Below the pieces are notes generated by a model, which searched no databases, had not been told where the DNA came from, and saw nothing but the letters and a program-made list of their open reading frames with translations. From NCBI RefSeq assembly GCF_004365875.1, contig NZ_SODF01000001.1, forward strand, positions 2,108,001 to 2,172,000: a stretch of 64,000 bases of DNA. Reading direction: 5' to 3'. Source of the stretch: Kribbella kalugense (lineage in GTDB: Bacteria; Actinomycetota; Actinomycetes; Propionibacteriales; Kribbellaceae). A program made the position numbers and the translations under genes. Below, in pieces: positions 1 to 8,702 of the stretch (position 1 is the stretch's first letter; every line of letters begins with the position of its first letter).

Positions 1-460
1 AGTGCGATCGCGCCGCCCATCCCGTGCGTACGAACAACCAACCGCCGGCGGGCAGCGGTACGTTGTCCGCCTCCCAGGCCTTGAGGTGGTCGACCTCGAC
101 GAGGAAGTCGGGGTTCTTCTCGACCTCCGCGGTGAAGTCGAGTACGACGGCCGGCGCGATCAGCCGGTTGGCCGGAACCGACGCGATGTCGGCGAGGTCC
201 TTGCCGGTGACCCAGTGGTTCGGTGCGTCGAAGTGGGTGCCGGTGTGCTCGCCGCTGGTGAAGTTGTTCCAGTACCAGGCCGGCCCGCGATCGTCGTACC
301 TGCTGATCTCCTCCAGCGCGAACGTTGCCGTCTGCCCGAACTCCGGCGGCAGCTGAATCACCGGGGTCGAAGCGGACAGCGGCGACGTCAGGTCCACCAC
401 CTCGACCGACCCGTCGGCGAGGGCTGCGACGAGCGCCGCTAGGGGTGACGAACCGGTCAT
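1..460 (-). CDS. Cyclase-family metal hydrolase (kynurenine formamidase-like), partial
   Basis: The reading frame starts at ATG 460 after a GGAGG ribosome site and runs off the window edge, so about 153 N-terminal residues are visible. It carries the cyclase-family metal motif HTGTHFDAPNH in the middle, which in this family (PF04199, the bacterial kynurenine formamidase type) binds the catalytic metals. Other family landmarks are an early VVDLTSPLS stretch and a late GGWLFVRTGWA. Such enzymes hydrolyse formamides or cyclic amides and esters; the substrate here cannot be told. The upstream neighbour is a divergent Nudix gene. The C-terminus is not in the window. Confidence 0.85.
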   Translation of the reverse strand, partial: MTGSSPLAALVAALADGSVEVVDLTSPLSASTPVIQLPPEFGQTATFALEEISRYDDRGPAWYWNNFTSGEHTGTHFDAPNHWVTGKDLADIASVPANRLIAPAVVLDFTAEVEKNPDFLVEVDHLKAWEADNVPLPAGGWLFVRTGWAARSH

Positions 461-529
461 GCGAACCTCCAGGCGAGTGGCGTGCGGACCCCTGACGCTA
501 GGACGACAACCCTGACCCCGTCCAGGACA

Positions 530-1045
530 ATGGCCCGCATGCTGCTGGCGACGTTCCGTTCACCCGAACTCCCACCTGGCGGACGGCTGGTCGAACGGAC
601 CGCGGTCCGCGGCGTGCTCTTCCGCGGACCGGAGCTGCTACTGCTCGGCTCGCGCCACGGCGACTACAAGTTCCCCGGCGGCGGCGTCGAGGCCGGCGAG
701 TCCTTCGAGGTCGCGCTGCGGCGAGAGCTCCGCGAGGAGTGCGGGTACGACGGGGTTGCGGTCGGAGCCGAGTTGGCGACGACCCGGGAGGAGGTCGCCG
801 CGATCGAGCCGGAGTACGACGTGTTCGGCATGACGTCGTACTACTTCGCCTGCTCGGGCGGAAGGTCGATCGGTCGGCAGCAGTTGGAGGGGTACGAGGC
901 GGAGCTGGAGCTCACGCCGCGATGGGTGACTGTCGACGCGGCGCTGGCGGCCAACCGTAGGGTGTTGGAGAGCGGGGTCGGCGTGATGCGGTGGCTGGTG
1001 CGGGAGATCGCCGTACTGGAATGGCTCAGCGCACGTAGTCGCTGA
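530..1045 (+). CDS. Nudix hydrolase
   Basis: About 171 residues with a complete Nudix box (G-x5-E-x7-RELREECGY, roughly residues 51-73), which coordinates Mg2+ and cleaves nucleoside-diphosphate-linked substrates. The core starts after GGRLVERTAVRGVLF. The substrate cannot be assigned. The start is ambiguous: an in-frame GTG lies at 482 and ATGs at 530 and 539. An AGGA at 524-527 is too close to 530 but could serve 539. The 3' end overlaps the convergent nucleosidase-like gene by 20 bases. Confidence 0.85.
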   Translation: MARMLLATFRSPELPPGGRLVERTAVRGVLFRGPELLLLGSRHGDYKFPGGGVEAGESFEVALRRELREECGYDGVAVGAELATTREEVAAIEPEYDVFGMTSYYFACSGGRSIGRQQLEGYEAELELTPRWVTVDAALAANRRVLESGVGVMRWLVREIAVLEWLSARSR

Positions 1046-1574
1046 CCCACTCCCCCAGCACCTTAGCGCTCGCGTCCACCAACGCCGGCCAGTCGAGCGC
1101 GGCCTCGTCGGCCGAGTCCGACACGTGCTTCACGACCCGCACGGGGACGCCGTACTCACGGCACGCGTAGACGACGCCGTACGCCTCCATGTCCACCAAC
1201 TGCGCCCGCTCCGCCAACCGCGCCCGTACGACGGGATCCGTCACAAACACGTCGCCCGAAGCAAGCACTGTCCCGTCGCCACCCTCAACCGGCAACTCGT
1301 CCTGCGGATCCAACCCGATCGCCCGAACCGCCTCCGCATTCACGTCGTGATTGATCACCACGCTAGGCAGAAACAACCCAGACAACCCATCCCGCAACGC
1401 CCCAGTCGTACCAACATTCAGCACCACCAGGTCGGAAGTATCCCGCCCACCCAACGCCCGACTAACCGCAACCGCAGCCGCCGTCTTCCCCACCCCAGTC
1501 ACCACCACAGGAAGCCCGTCCGGCACATACCGAGCCTCCCCAACAACCGCACTAACCACCAGATAATCGGCCAC
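1026..1574 (-). CDS. Nucleoside phosphorylase/MTA-SAH nucleosidase-like protein
   Basis: 182 residues of the PNP/UDP phosphorylase fold. Recognisable parts are the N-terminal glycine-rich GVGKTAAAVAVSRAL, the central LNVGTTGAL, and the C-terminal VDMEAYG and VSDSADE. The last two hold the Glu and Asp that bind ribose and act in catalysis in Pfs/MTAN nucleosidases. It is short for MTAN (about 230 residues), so a specialised nucleosidase is possible. The GTG start lies two bases beyond the ispG stop, which suggests translational coupling and makes this the last gene of the dxr-rip-ispG run. The coding strand between about 1330 and 1565 is unusually G/T-rich compared with its neighbours. Confidence 0.8.
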   Translation of the reverse strand: MADYLVVSAVVGEARYVPDGLPVVVTGVGKTAAAVAVSRALGGRDTSDLVVLNVGTTGALRDGLSGLFLPSVVINHDVNAEAVRAIGLDPQDELPVEGGDGTVLASGDVFVTDPVVRARLAERAQLVDMEAYGVVYACREYGVPVRVVKHVSDSADEAALDWPALVDASAKVLGEWVSDYVR

Positions 1575-1576
1575 GG

Positions 1577-2719
1577 TCAGCTGATCGTGACCGTCGGGTC
1601 TCCGGTGGCTTCCATGGATTCGGCGATTCGCATGGCTTCTTCGATCAGGGTTTCTACGATGGCGGATTCGGGGACGGTTTTGATGACCTCGCCCTTGACG
1701 AAGATCTGGCCCTTGCCGTTGCCAGAGGCGACGCCGAGGTCGGCCTCGCGGGCCTCGCCGGGGCCGTTCACGACGCAGCCCATGACGGCGACGCGGAGCG
1801 GGACCTCCATGCCCTCGAGGCCGGCGGTGACCTGCTCGGCGAGGGTGTAGACGTCCACCTGGGCGCGGCCGCAGGACGGGCAGGAGACGATCTCGAGCTT
1901 GCGCTCGCGCAGGTTCAGCGACTGCAGGATCTGCAGGCCGACCTTGACCTCCTCGACCGGCGGCGCGGACAGCGAGACCCGGATCGTGTCGCCGATGCCC
2001 TTGGCCAGCAGTGCGCCGAACGCGACCGACGACTTGATCGTGCCCTGGAACGCCGGCCCGGCCTCGGTCACGCCGAGGTGCAGCGGCCAGTCACCCTGCT
2101 CGGCCAGCAGCTCGTACGCGCGGACCATCACGACCGGGTCGTTGTGCTTCACGGAGATCTTGAAGTCGTGGAAGTCGTGCTCCTCGAACAGCGACGCCTC
2201 CCACACGGCCGACTCGGCCAACGCCTCCGGCGTCGCCTTGCCGTACTTCTGCAGCAGCCGCGGGTCCAGCGAGCCGGCGTTCACCCCGATCCGCAGCGAC
2301 GTCCCGTGGTCCTTCGCGGCCTGCGCGATCTCCTTGACCTGGTCGTCGAACTTGCGGATGTTCCCCGGGTTCACCCGGACCGCCGCACATCCCGCCTCGA
2401 TCGCGGCGAAGACGTAGCTCGGCTGGAAGTGGATGTCGGCGATCACCGGGATCTGCGAGTGCTGCGCGATCTCGGCCAGCGCGTCGGCGTCCTCCTGCCG
2501 CGGGCAGGCGACCCGGACGATGTCGCAGCCCGCCGCGGTCAGCTCCGCGATCTGCTGCAGCGTCGTGTTGACCTCGTGGGTCTTCGTGGTCGTCATCGAC
2601 TGCACCGAGATCGGCGCGTCTCCGCCGACCAGCACGCTACCGACCTTGATCTGACGGGTCTTGCGTCGCGGCGCGAGGGTGGGTGGTGGCAGCGCGGGCA
2701 TGCCCAGGTTGATGCTCAT
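1577..2719 (-). CDS. ispG: 4-Hydroxy-3-methylbut-2-enyl diphosphate synthase (flavodoxin/ferredoxin)
   Basis: 380 residues, the normal length for bacterial IspG (GcpE). The enzyme reductively opens 2-C-methyl-erythritol-2,4-cyclodiphosphate to HMBPP in the MEP isoprenoid pathway, using a [4Fe-4S] cluster. Visible cluster ligands are Cys280 and Cys283 (SCPSCGR) and Cys315 ([11 protein letters not shown]), with Glu322 as the likely fourth ligand. The TIM-barrel part opens with [14 protein letters not shown]. It lies downstream of rip and dxr on the same strand, the usual actinobacterial order, so two MEP enzymes flank the site-2 protease. Start ATG 2719 gives MSINLGMP, typical of the family. 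Confidence 0.97.
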   Translation of the reverse strand: MSINLGMPALPPPTLAPRRKTRQIKVGSVLVGGDAPISVQSMTTTKTHEVNTTLQQIAELTAAGCDIVRVACPRQEDADALAEIAQHSQIPVIADIHFQPSYVFAAIEAGCAAVRVNPGNIRKFDDQVKEIAQAAKDHGTSLRIGVNAGSLDPRLLQKYGKATPEALAESAVWEASLFEEHDFHDFKISVKHNDPVVMVRAYELLAEQGDWPLHLGVTEAGPAFQGTIKSSVAFGALLAKGIGDTIRVSLSAPPVEEVKVGLQILQSLNLRERKLEIVSCPSCGRAQVDVYTLAEQVTAGLEGMEVPLRVAVMGCVVNGPGEAREADLGVASGNGKGQIFVKGEVIKTVPESAIVETLIEEAMRIAESMEATGDPTVTIS

Positions 2720-2745
2720 GTGTCCTTAACCGTTGGGTGAGGAGG

Positions 2746-4053
2746 TCAGCCGTTGAAGAGTTTGATGGGGTTCACGATGTCGGCGATGACGAGCAGCACG
2801 CCCATCACCACGATCACACTGGCCGCCACGTACGCGATCGGGAGCAGCTTCGCCACATCGACGTACCCGGGGTCGGGACGGCCGAAGAGCTTGGCCAGGC
2901 CGCGCCGGATGCCTTCCCAGATCGCGCCGATCATGTGGCCGCCGTCCAGTGGCAGCAGCGGGATGAAGTTGAACAAGGCAAGGAACAGGTTCAGCGAGGC
3001 GAGCAGGAGGATCCCGGTGGCGATCTTCTGACCGACGCCGAGGTCGCTGGAGGCGACCTCGCCCGCAACCCGGCTCGCGCCGACGACGCTCATCGGGCTG
3101 TCCTGGTCGCGCTGGCCGCCAACGATCGACTTCGCCACTCCGACCAGCTTCTCCGGGAAGCGACCGAGCGCCTGCACGGTGCTGACGGTGAGCTTGCCCA
3201 TCTGGTCGACCACGAAGCCGAAGCTCTGCCGCTCCACCTTCTCGGTCGGCGAGATCCCGAGGAATCCGACCGAAACGAGCTTCTCCGAGGTGGCGCTCTC
3301 CTGCACCTGGTTCATGATCGTGCTGGTCTTCAGCGTCTTCTGTACGCCGTTGCGCTCGACAACGATCGTGGCCGGCTTGTCGGTGTTCGACCGGATCAGC
3401 GGGGTGAGCTGGTCCCAGCTGGAGATCTGGGTGCCGTTGAAGGACACGATCTTGTCGCCGACCTGGAACCCGGCGTCCTTGGCCGGCGACACCTTGTCGG
3501 TGTCGGTGCACTTGCGGTCCGGGGTCGCCTGGTTGGCCGGGATGACACAGTCGGTGACGGTGGAGACCGTGGTCTGCGCGACCGGCGTCCCGTAGAGCAT
3601 GTAGAGGCCGCCGAACAGCACGAACGCGATCACCACGTTGACCAGCGGCCCGGACGCCATCACGATCAGCTTCTTCCACCACACCTTCTGGTAGAACAGC
3701 CGGCCGTCGTCCTCGGGCGCGATCGTCTCGTACTCCGCGGACCGGGCGTTCTCGACCATCGACTGGATCGGTCCGGTGTTCGCCTTGCGGACCTTGGTCG
3801 GGTCCTGGCCCTTGGCGGGCGGCATCATCCCGATGATCCGGACGAATCCACCGGCCGGGATCGCCTTGATGCCGTACTCCGTCTCGCCGCGCTTGACCGA
3901 CCAGACGGTCCGGCCGAAGCCGACGAAGAACTGCGTGACCTTCATCCCGAACGCCTTGGCCGGGATCATGTGACCCATCTCGTGAAGCCCGACGGAGATC
4001 AGGACCCCGGCGACGAACAGCACGATGCCGACAATGGTGAGAAGCACGGTCAT
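2746..4053 (-). CDS. rip1: Site-2 membrane metalloprotease (RseP/Rip1, M50 family)
   Basis: 435 residues. The zinc motif HEMGH sits at residues 24-28 in the first membrane helix and the second metal ligand motif LDG near 369-371, both diagnostic of M50 intramembrane proteases. A PDZ-like domain lies between (around DAGFQVGDKIVSFNGTQI). These enzymes cut anti-sigma factors and other membrane proteins after a first cleavage; in mycobacteria Rip1 controls several sigma factors. The start is fixed by the ATGA overlap with the dxr stop (4050-4053). The frame is open further upstream, but that stretch is antisense composition inside dxr and is not coding. ispG follows 26 bases downstream. Confidence 0.95.
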   Translation of the reverse strand: MTVLLTIVGIVLFVAGVLISVGLHEMGHMIPAKAFGMKVTQFFVGFGRTVWSVKRGETEYGIKAIPAGGFVRIIGMMPPAKGQDPTKVRKANTGPIQSMVENARSAEYETIAPEDDGRLFYQKVWWKKLIVMASGPLVNVVIAFVLFGGLYMLYGTPVAQTTVSTVTDCVIPANQATPDRKCTDTDKVSPAKDAGFQVGDKIVSFNGTQISSWDQLTPLIRSNTDKPATIVVERNGVQKTLKTSTIMNQVQESATSEKLVSVGFLGISPTEKVERQSFGFVVDQMGKLTVSTVQALGRFPEKLVGVAKSIVGGQRDQDSPMSVVGASRVAGEVASSDLGVGQKIATGILLLASLNLFLALFNFIPLLPLDGGHMIGAIWEGIRRGLAKLFGRPDPGYVDVAKLLPIAYVAASVIVVMGVLLVIADIVNPIKLFNG

Positions 4054-5270
4054 GCCTGCTGAGTCTCCTGTACTCCAGTGATCTGCCGGGCCCGGTCCCG
4101 GGCCCACGCATCCGCCGCGAGCACGTCGTCGACGGACAGTTCCACATACGAGGGTACGTCGTGTTCGGTCACTACCCGGGCGACTGTGTCGACGATCCCG
4201 GTGAACGGCAGCCGGCCGTCCCGGAACGCCTGCACGCAGACCTCGTTCGCCGCGTTGAAGACGGCCGGCGCGGTCCCGCCCCGGCTCCCGGCCTCCCGGG
4301 CCAGCCCGACGGACGGGAACTCGGCGTCGTCGACCGGCTGGAACGTCCAGGTGCTCGCCTCGGTCCAGCTCCACGGCGGCGACGCGTCCGGTATCCGGTC
4401 AGGCCAGCCGAGCGCGAGCGCGATCGGCACCGTCATCGTCGGTACGCCGACCTGCGCGATCGTGGCCCCGTCGGAGAACTCGACCATCGAGTGGATCGCC
4501 TGCTGCCGGTGGATGACCACGTCGATCCGGTCCATCGGGATCCCGAACAGCAGATGCGCCTCGATCAGCTCCAGCCCCTTGTTCACCAGGGTTGCGGAGT
4601 TGATCGTGACGACCGGACCCATCGCGAAGTTGGGGTGGTTCAGGGCCTGCTCGACGGTCACGTTCGCGAGCTCGCTCCGCGATCGGCCGAGGAACGGCCC
4701 GCCACTGGCGGTCAGCACCAGCCTGCCGACCTCGTCGGCCGAGCCGCCGCGTAGGCACTGGGCGATCGCGCTGTGCTCGGAGTCGACCGGGATGATCTGC
4801 CCCGGCTTGGCCAGCCGCGTGACGATCGGTCCGCCGATCACCAGCGACTCCTTATTGGCGAGCGCCAGCGTGTTCCCGGCGTCCAGCGCGGCCAGCGTCG
4901 CGTGCAGACCGACCGATCCGTTGATCCCGTTGAGAACTACGTCACACGGCATCGCCGCGAGCTCGCTGGAGGCGTCCGGTCCGGTGACGATCTTCGGGAT
5001 CCGGAACTCGCCCTGTGCGTACCCCTTCCGCTGAGCCTCGGCGTAGAACGCCAACTGCAGGTCCTGCGCCACCGTGGCCTTCGCCACCGCGACGACCTCA
5101 ACACCGAACTCGAGCGCCTGCTCCGCCAGCAACCCGACGTTGTCACCGCCGGCGGACAACGCCAGCACACGGAAGCGGTCCCGGTTCCGACCGATCAGCT
5201 CCAGCGCCGTAGTACCGATCGAGCCGGTCGAACCGAGGATGACGACGCTGCGCGGGTTCACGGGCGCCAT
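4050..5270 (-). CDS. dxr: 1-Deoxy-D-xylulose 5-phosphate reductoisomerase
   Basis: 406 residues. Converts DXP to 2-C-methyl-D-erythritol 4-phosphate with NADPH, the first committed step of the MEP pathway. The N-terminus has the NADPH-binding GSTGSIGTTAL (from about residue 13). The substrate/metal region follows as LANKESLVIGG and PVDSEHSAIAQCLRG, with the later NHPNFAMG, all characteristic of DXR. Start ATG 5270 gives MAPVNPRSVVILGSTGSIG. It overlaps the downstream protease by four bases, so the two are probably co-translated. The FHA gene ends 9 bases upstream on the same strand and may share the transcript. Confidence 0.97.
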   Translation of the reverse strand: MAPVNPRSVVILGSTGSIGTTALELIGRNRDRFRVLALSAGGDNVGLLAEQALEFGVEVVAVAKATVAQDLQLAFYAEAQRKGYAQGEFRIPKIVTGPDASSELAAMPCDVVLNGINGSVGLHATLAALDAGNTLALANKESLVIGGPIVTRLAKPGQIIPVDSEHSAIAQCLRGGSADEVGRLVLTASGGPFLGRSRSELANVTVEQALNHPNFAMGPVVTINSATLVNKGLELIEAHLLFGIPMDRIDVVIHRQQAIHSMVEFSDGATIAQVGVPTMTVPIALALGWPDRIPDASPPWSWTEASTWTFQPVDDAEFPSVGLAREAGSRGGTAPAVFNAANEVCVQAFRDGRLPFTGIVDTVARVVTEHDVPSYVELSVDDVLAADAWARDRARQITGVQETQQA

Positions 5271-5279
5271 TGTTCCAGG

Positions 5280-6113
5280 TCAGGACAGCAGGAGCCGGAA
5301 CGGGAGCGCGCCGAGCCGGATCTCGTCGCCGTGACCGACCATGGCGGTCTGGATCGGTACGCCGTTCACCTGTGTCCCGTTGGTCGAGCCCAGGTCCCGC
5401 AGCTCGTAGCTGGTCGCGTCGATCCGCAGCAGCTCCGCGTGGTGCCGGCTGATCTCCTGGCGGTCGATGATCAGGTCGCAGTCCGGCGCCCGCCCGATCC
5501 GGACCAGGTCCAGGATCGGTACGACGTCACCGTCCCGACCGACCAGCACCGGCTGCGGCCCGGTCTCGAGTGCCGTGGCGATCTCGCCGACCCCGGCGGT
5601 CCGGATCGACAGCGAGACGATCAGGTCGTCGCCTTTCTCCACGTGCAGGTTGTGCTGAGCGCCGTACCCCTGCAGCAGGTCGCCGTACTCGTCCACGACG
5701 ACAGCGGACACGTGGTAGTAGCCGGGCGGCAGTTGCGCGTACGCCGCTGCGCCGAGCGAGGTCGTGAGCACCACAGCGTCGTACTCGCGGTGGCTGACGT
5801 CGGTGATCGTGATCAGGACCGGACTGTTGGCCGTGAGGTGCGCCTCAGCTCCGGTGTCGCCAGGGGTGAACTCAACGGTCAGCAGTGGCGCCGGACGGGT
5901 CTCGTCCAGCCCGACCAGTCGATCGACGGCGGGCACTGTGCCGGTGGGAACGGACAGTGGCACGTACTGACCGTGCGACCGGACCAGGAGGTCCAGCTGC
6001 GGCCTGGCTACGCCGTTGCGGCGGGCCAGCAGGTACGCGTTGACCATGCCCTTGCCGAAGATGAAGGCGACATCCCCCACCACGGCGCGCACGAATCCGC
6101 TGATCGGCTCCAT
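5280..6113 (-). CDS. FHA-domain protein with an uncharacterised N-terminal domain
   Basis: About 277 residues. The C-terminal 80 or so residues form a forkhead-associated phosphothreonine-binding domain: GRAPDCDLIIDR, then ISRHHAEL, then DLGSTNGTQVNG. The first roughly 190 residues are beta-rich and not recognised; they include a segment resembling a prealbumin-like beta-sandwich (LPPGYYHVSAVVVDEYGD). FHA proteins in actinobacteria usually read out Ser/Thr kinase signals; no kinase lies nearby. Two starts are possible, GTG 6125 and ATG 6113. ATG 6113 is preceded by a G-rich stretch suited to ribosome binding and is preferred. Confidence 0.85.
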   Translation of the reverse strand: MEPISGFVRAVVGDVAFIFGKGMVNAYLLARRNGVARPQLDLLVRSHGQYVPLSVPTGTVPAVDRLVGLDETRPAPLLTVEFTPGDTGAEAHLTANSPVLITITDVSHREYDAVVLTTSLGAAAYAQLPPGYYHVSAVVVDEYGDLLQGYGAQHNLHVEKGDDLIVSLSIRTAGVGEIATALETGPQPVLVGRDGDVVPILDLVRIGRAPDCDLIIDRQEISRHHAELLRIDATSYELRDLGSTNGTQVNGVPIQTAMVGHGDEIRLGALPFRLLLS

Positions 6114-6181
6114 CTGCACCCCCACAGTGCATCAGTATCCAGGAATCGCGACTCCGGTACGGCGGTGTCCGGTGTGCCGCG

Positions 6182-6187
6182 TAGCTT
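6182..6187 (+). promoter_or_regulatory. Putative leaderless -10 element of the amidotransferase gene
   Basis: TAGCTT fits the actinobacterial TANNNT -10 hexamer and ends six bases before the GTG at 6194. No Shine-Dalgarno sequence is present, as expected for a leaderless transcript that begins at the start codon. Confidence 0.5.
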
Positions 6188-6193
6188 TGCCGC

Positions 6194-6883
6194 GTGACTG
6201 TGTTGATCATCGAGAACGATCGCGGAAGCGGTCCAGGCCGGTTGCTCGACTGGCTCGACGAACGCGGGATCTCACCGGTCGTCGTCCACGCCTGGAACGG
6301 CGAACCTGTGCCGACCGGCATCGGCGACCATGCGGCGCTGATCATGCTCGGTGGCGGGATGCTGCCGGACGAGGACGAACGATCGCCGTGGCTGCCGGCC
6401 GAACGTGAGTTGCTGCGCGACGCGCACGACCGGGTGCCTGTGCTCGGGATCTGTTTGGGCGGGCAGCTGCTGGCGCACACCTTCGGCGGGGAGGTCCAGG
6501 GAAAGTACGGCCTGCCGGAGAAGGGAGTGACCGATCTGACGGTGCTGCCGGCTGCGGCAGACGACGTACTGCTGGCCGGACTGCCGTCGACGGTGCGGGC
6601 GGTCGAGAGTCACCAGGACCAGATCACCCGGCTGCCGGAGGACGCCGTACTGCTGATGTCCAGCGAGCGGTGCACGAACCAGATGCTCCGCGTCGGCGAC
6701 CGGAGCTGGGGCGTCCAGTTCCACCCGGAGGTCACGGCCGATCGGGTACGCCGGTGGAACCCGGAGCGACTGCGGTCGATGGGGTTCGATCCGGAGACCG
6801 TGGTCGCGGAGGCCGACCGGTACGCGGAGGAACTGGAGAAGACCTGGTCGGCGGTGTTCGGACGATTCCTGTCGAACCTGTAG
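6194..6883 (+). CDS. Class I glutamine amidotransferase (GMP-synthase-type GATase domain)
   Basis: 229 residues, a free-standing GATase1. The nucleophile elbow GICLGGQLL puts Cys87 in the oxyanion site. The second half of the triad is HPEV with His177 and Glu179. This family splits glutamine and passes ammonia to a partner; stand-alone relatives act as gamma-glutamyl hydrolases or are of unknown role. No synthetase partner is adjacent, so the acceptor is unknown. It starts a plus-strand series (amidotransferase, DUF1707, acyl-CoA dehydrogenase, haemoglobin), but each gene appears to have its own start signal. Confidence 0.88.
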   Translation: MTVLIIENDRGSGPGRLLDWLDERGISPVVVHAWNGEPVPTGIGDHAALIMLGGGMLPDEDERSPWLPAERELLRDAHDRVPVLGICLGGQLLAHTFGGEVQGKYGLPEKGVTDLTVLPAAADDVLLAGLPSTVRAVESHQDQITRLPEDAVLLMSSERCTNQMLRVGDRSWGVQFHPEVTADRVRRWNPERLRSMGFDPETVVAEADRYAEELEKTWSAVFGRFLSNL

Positions 6884-6889
6884 CGGCGC

Positions 6890-6895
6890 TACCTT
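6890..6895 (+). promoter_or_regulatory. Putative leaderless -10 element of the DUF1707 gene
   Basis: TACCTT (TANNNT) lies seven bases before ATG 6903, again without a ribosome-binding site. It overlaps the end of the preceding intergenic stretch. Confidence 0.5.
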
Positions 6896-6902
6896 TGGTC
6901 AC

Positions 6903-7478
6903 ATGAGTCTGGAGCAGCCGCCACCCGGTCACCGGGCATCCGACAACGACCGCGAGCGTGCCGCCGCCGTGGTCCAGGAAGCACACACCGACGGGCGGCT
7001 GGACTTCCAGGAGCTCGACGAGCGGCTGACCCAGATCTACACGGCGAAGACGCAGCTCGAGCTGCGCAACGTGACCGCCGACCTGGTGCCGGTCGCGCAC
7101 GGCAGTACGCAGGAGCTGACGCTCCGGGCGCGGCACAGTGCGCAGAAGCGCGAGGGCGCGTGGACCGTGCCCGAGCGGCTCACCGCGATCGCGGAACACT
7201 CGTCGGTGAAGCTCGACTTCACCGACGCGCTCGTGCACTGGGCCGAGGTCCACGTCGACGCGCACGCCAAGCACAGCTCCGTCGTGATGGTGATCCCCGA
7301 GGGCTGGAGCGTCGACATCGACCAGGTCGACATGGTCCACAGCAGCGCCAAGAACAAGGCCGTTGCACCCCGAGCCGGCGGCGTCCGCCTCCGCGTCACC
7401 GGCGAAGCCCGCCACGGCAGCATCGTCGTCCGCCACCCCCGCAAGCGGCACTGGTGGTGGCCTTGGTACAGCAAATGA
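6903..7478 (+). CDS. DUF1707 domain protein
   Basis: 191 residues. The N-terminal 55 residues match the actinobacterial DUF1707 module (RASDNDRERAAAVVQEAHTDGRLDFQELDERL), a small helical domain found fused to varied partners. The remainder resembles a cell-wall-active-antibiotics-response-type beta-helix (TAIAEHSSVKLDF, ADVDAHAKHSSVVMVIP-like alternation), without a clear membrane segment. The C-terminus is rich in Arg, His and Trp. Function unknown; a role in envelope sensing is only a guess from related proteins. Confidence 0.8.
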   Translation: MSLEQPPPGHRASDNDRERAAAVVQEAHTDGRLDFQELDERLTQIYTAKTQLELRNVTADLVPVAHGSTQELTLRARHSAQKREGAWTVPERLTAIAEHSSVKLDFTDALVHWAEVHVDAHAKHSSVVMVIPEGWSVDIDQVDMVHSSAKNKAVAPRAGGVRLRVTGEARHGSIVVRHPRKRHWWWPWYSK

Positions 7479-7488
7479 GTTCTACCGT

Positions 7489-7494
7489 TAGCGT
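7489..7494 (+). promoter_or_regulatory. Putative leaderless -10 element of the acyl-CoA dehydrogenase gene
   Basis: TAGCGT (TANNNT) ends six bases before ATG 7501. No Shine-Dalgarno is visible. Confidence 0.5.
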
Positions 7495-7500
7495 TCGGGT

Positions 7501-8664
7501 ATGACCGTTTCGCTGGATCTCGTGGACGTCGACTCGCTGCTGACTGACGAGGAGGTCGACGTACGGGATGCTGCTCGGCGGTTTGCGGACGAGCGGTTGC
7601 GGCCTTCGTTGCCGGAGTGGTTCGAGACGGCGTCGATTCCGGCGAGGGAGTTGGCGAAGGAGCTGGGAGCGCTTGGGTTCCTGGGGATGCACCTGACCGG
7701 GTACGGGTGTGCGGGGCTGGGCTCGGTCGCCTACGGGTTGGCGTGTCTGGAGATCGAGGCGGCGGACTCCGGGATGCGGTCGCTGGTGTCGGTGCAGGGA
7801 TCGCTGGCGATGTACGCGATCTGGAAGTACGGCAGCGACGAGCAGAAGGACGAGTGGCTCCCCCGGATGTCCGCGGGTGAGGCGATCGGCTGCTTCGGAC
7901 TGACCGAGCCCGACTTCGGTTCGAACCCGGGCGGCATGCGTACGAACGCCCGCCGCGACGGCGATGACTGGGTGCTGAACGGCTCGAAGATGTGGATCAC
8001 CAACGGTTCGATCGCCGACGTCGCGGTGGTCTGGGCCCGGACCGACGACGGCGTCCGCGGCTTCGTCGTACCGACATCGACGCCCGGCTTCTCGGCGCCG
8101 GAGATCAAGCAGAAGATGTCACTGCGGGCTTCGGTCACCTCGGAGCTTGTGTTCTCCGATGTCCGGCTGCCCGCCAGCGCGATGTTGCCGGAGGCACGCG
8201 GTCTGTCCGGCCCGCTCGGCTGCCTGAACGAGGCCCGGTTCGGCATCATCTTCGGCGCGATGGGCTCGGCCCGCGACTGCCTCGAGACCGCGATCGCGTA
8301 CGCCGGTGACCGGATCGTGTTCGACAAGCCGCTGACGGCGTACCAGCTGACCCAGGCCAAGCTGGCCGACATGGCGGTCGAGCTGAACAAGGGCATCCTG
8401 CTCGCCGTGCACCTCGGCCGGCTGAAGGAGAAGGGCTCGCTGCGGCCCGAGCAGGTGTCGGTCGGCAAGCTCAACAACGTGCGCGAGGCGATCGCGATCG
8501 CGCGCGAGTGCCGCACGATCCTCGGCGCGAACGGCATCAGCGGCGAGTACCCGATCATGCGGCACGCCAACAACCTCGAGTCCGTCCTGACCTACGAAGG
8601 CACGTCCGAGGTCCACCAACTCGTCATCGGCCAGGCCCTGACCGGCGAGTCCGCCTTCCGCTGA
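7501..8664 (+). CDS. gcdH: Acyl-CoA dehydrogenase, glutaryl-CoA dehydrogenase type
   Basis: 387 residues with full acyl-CoA dehydrogenase architecture. The FAD/substrate signature is GCFGLTEPDFGSNPGG. The C-terminal GANGISGEYPIMRHANNLES is followed by YEGTSEVHQL, with Glu366 as catalytic base in the position used by glutaryl-CoA dehydrogenases. GCDH oxidises and decarboxylates glutaryl-CoA to crotonyl-CoA in lysine, tryptophan and hydroxylysine breakdown. No electron-transfer or pathway partner is next to it. The first 200 bases are G/T-rich compared with the rest of the gene. Confidence 0.9.
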   Translation: MTVSLDLVDVDSLLTDEEVDVRDAARRFADERLRPSLPEWFETASIPARELAKELGALGFLGMHLTGYGCAGLGSVAYGLACLEIEAADSGMRSLVSVQGSLAMYAIWKYGSDEQKDEWLPRMSAGEAIGCFGLTEPDFGSNPGGMRTNARRDGDDWVLNGSKMWITNGSIADVAVVWARTDDGVRGFVVPTSTPGFSAPEIKQKMSLRASVTSELVFSDVRLPASAMLPEARGLSGPLGCLNEARFGIIFGAMGSARDCLETAIAYAGDRIVFDKPLTAYQLTQAKLADMAVELNKGILLAVHLGRLKEKGSLRPEQVSVGKLNNVREAIAIARECRTILGANGISGEYPIMRHANNLESVLTYEGTSEVHQLVIGQALTGESAFR

Positions 8665-8702
8665 AGCTTCCCCTCGCGGCGGTGGCGGGTAATCATGTAA
8701 TC

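Noticed and set aside
2..442. Plus-strand open frame at the left edge
   Set aside because: It is the antisense of the cyclase-family gene, which has the real metal motif and a ribosome-binding site.
2737..4062. Long plus-strand frame opposite rip
   Set aside because: No family features; composition is that of an antisense frame in high-G+C DNA.
4773..6197. Plus-strand frame opposite dxr and the FHA gene
   Set aside because: Arg/Asp/Gln-rich product without any recognised block; spans two real genes on the other strand.
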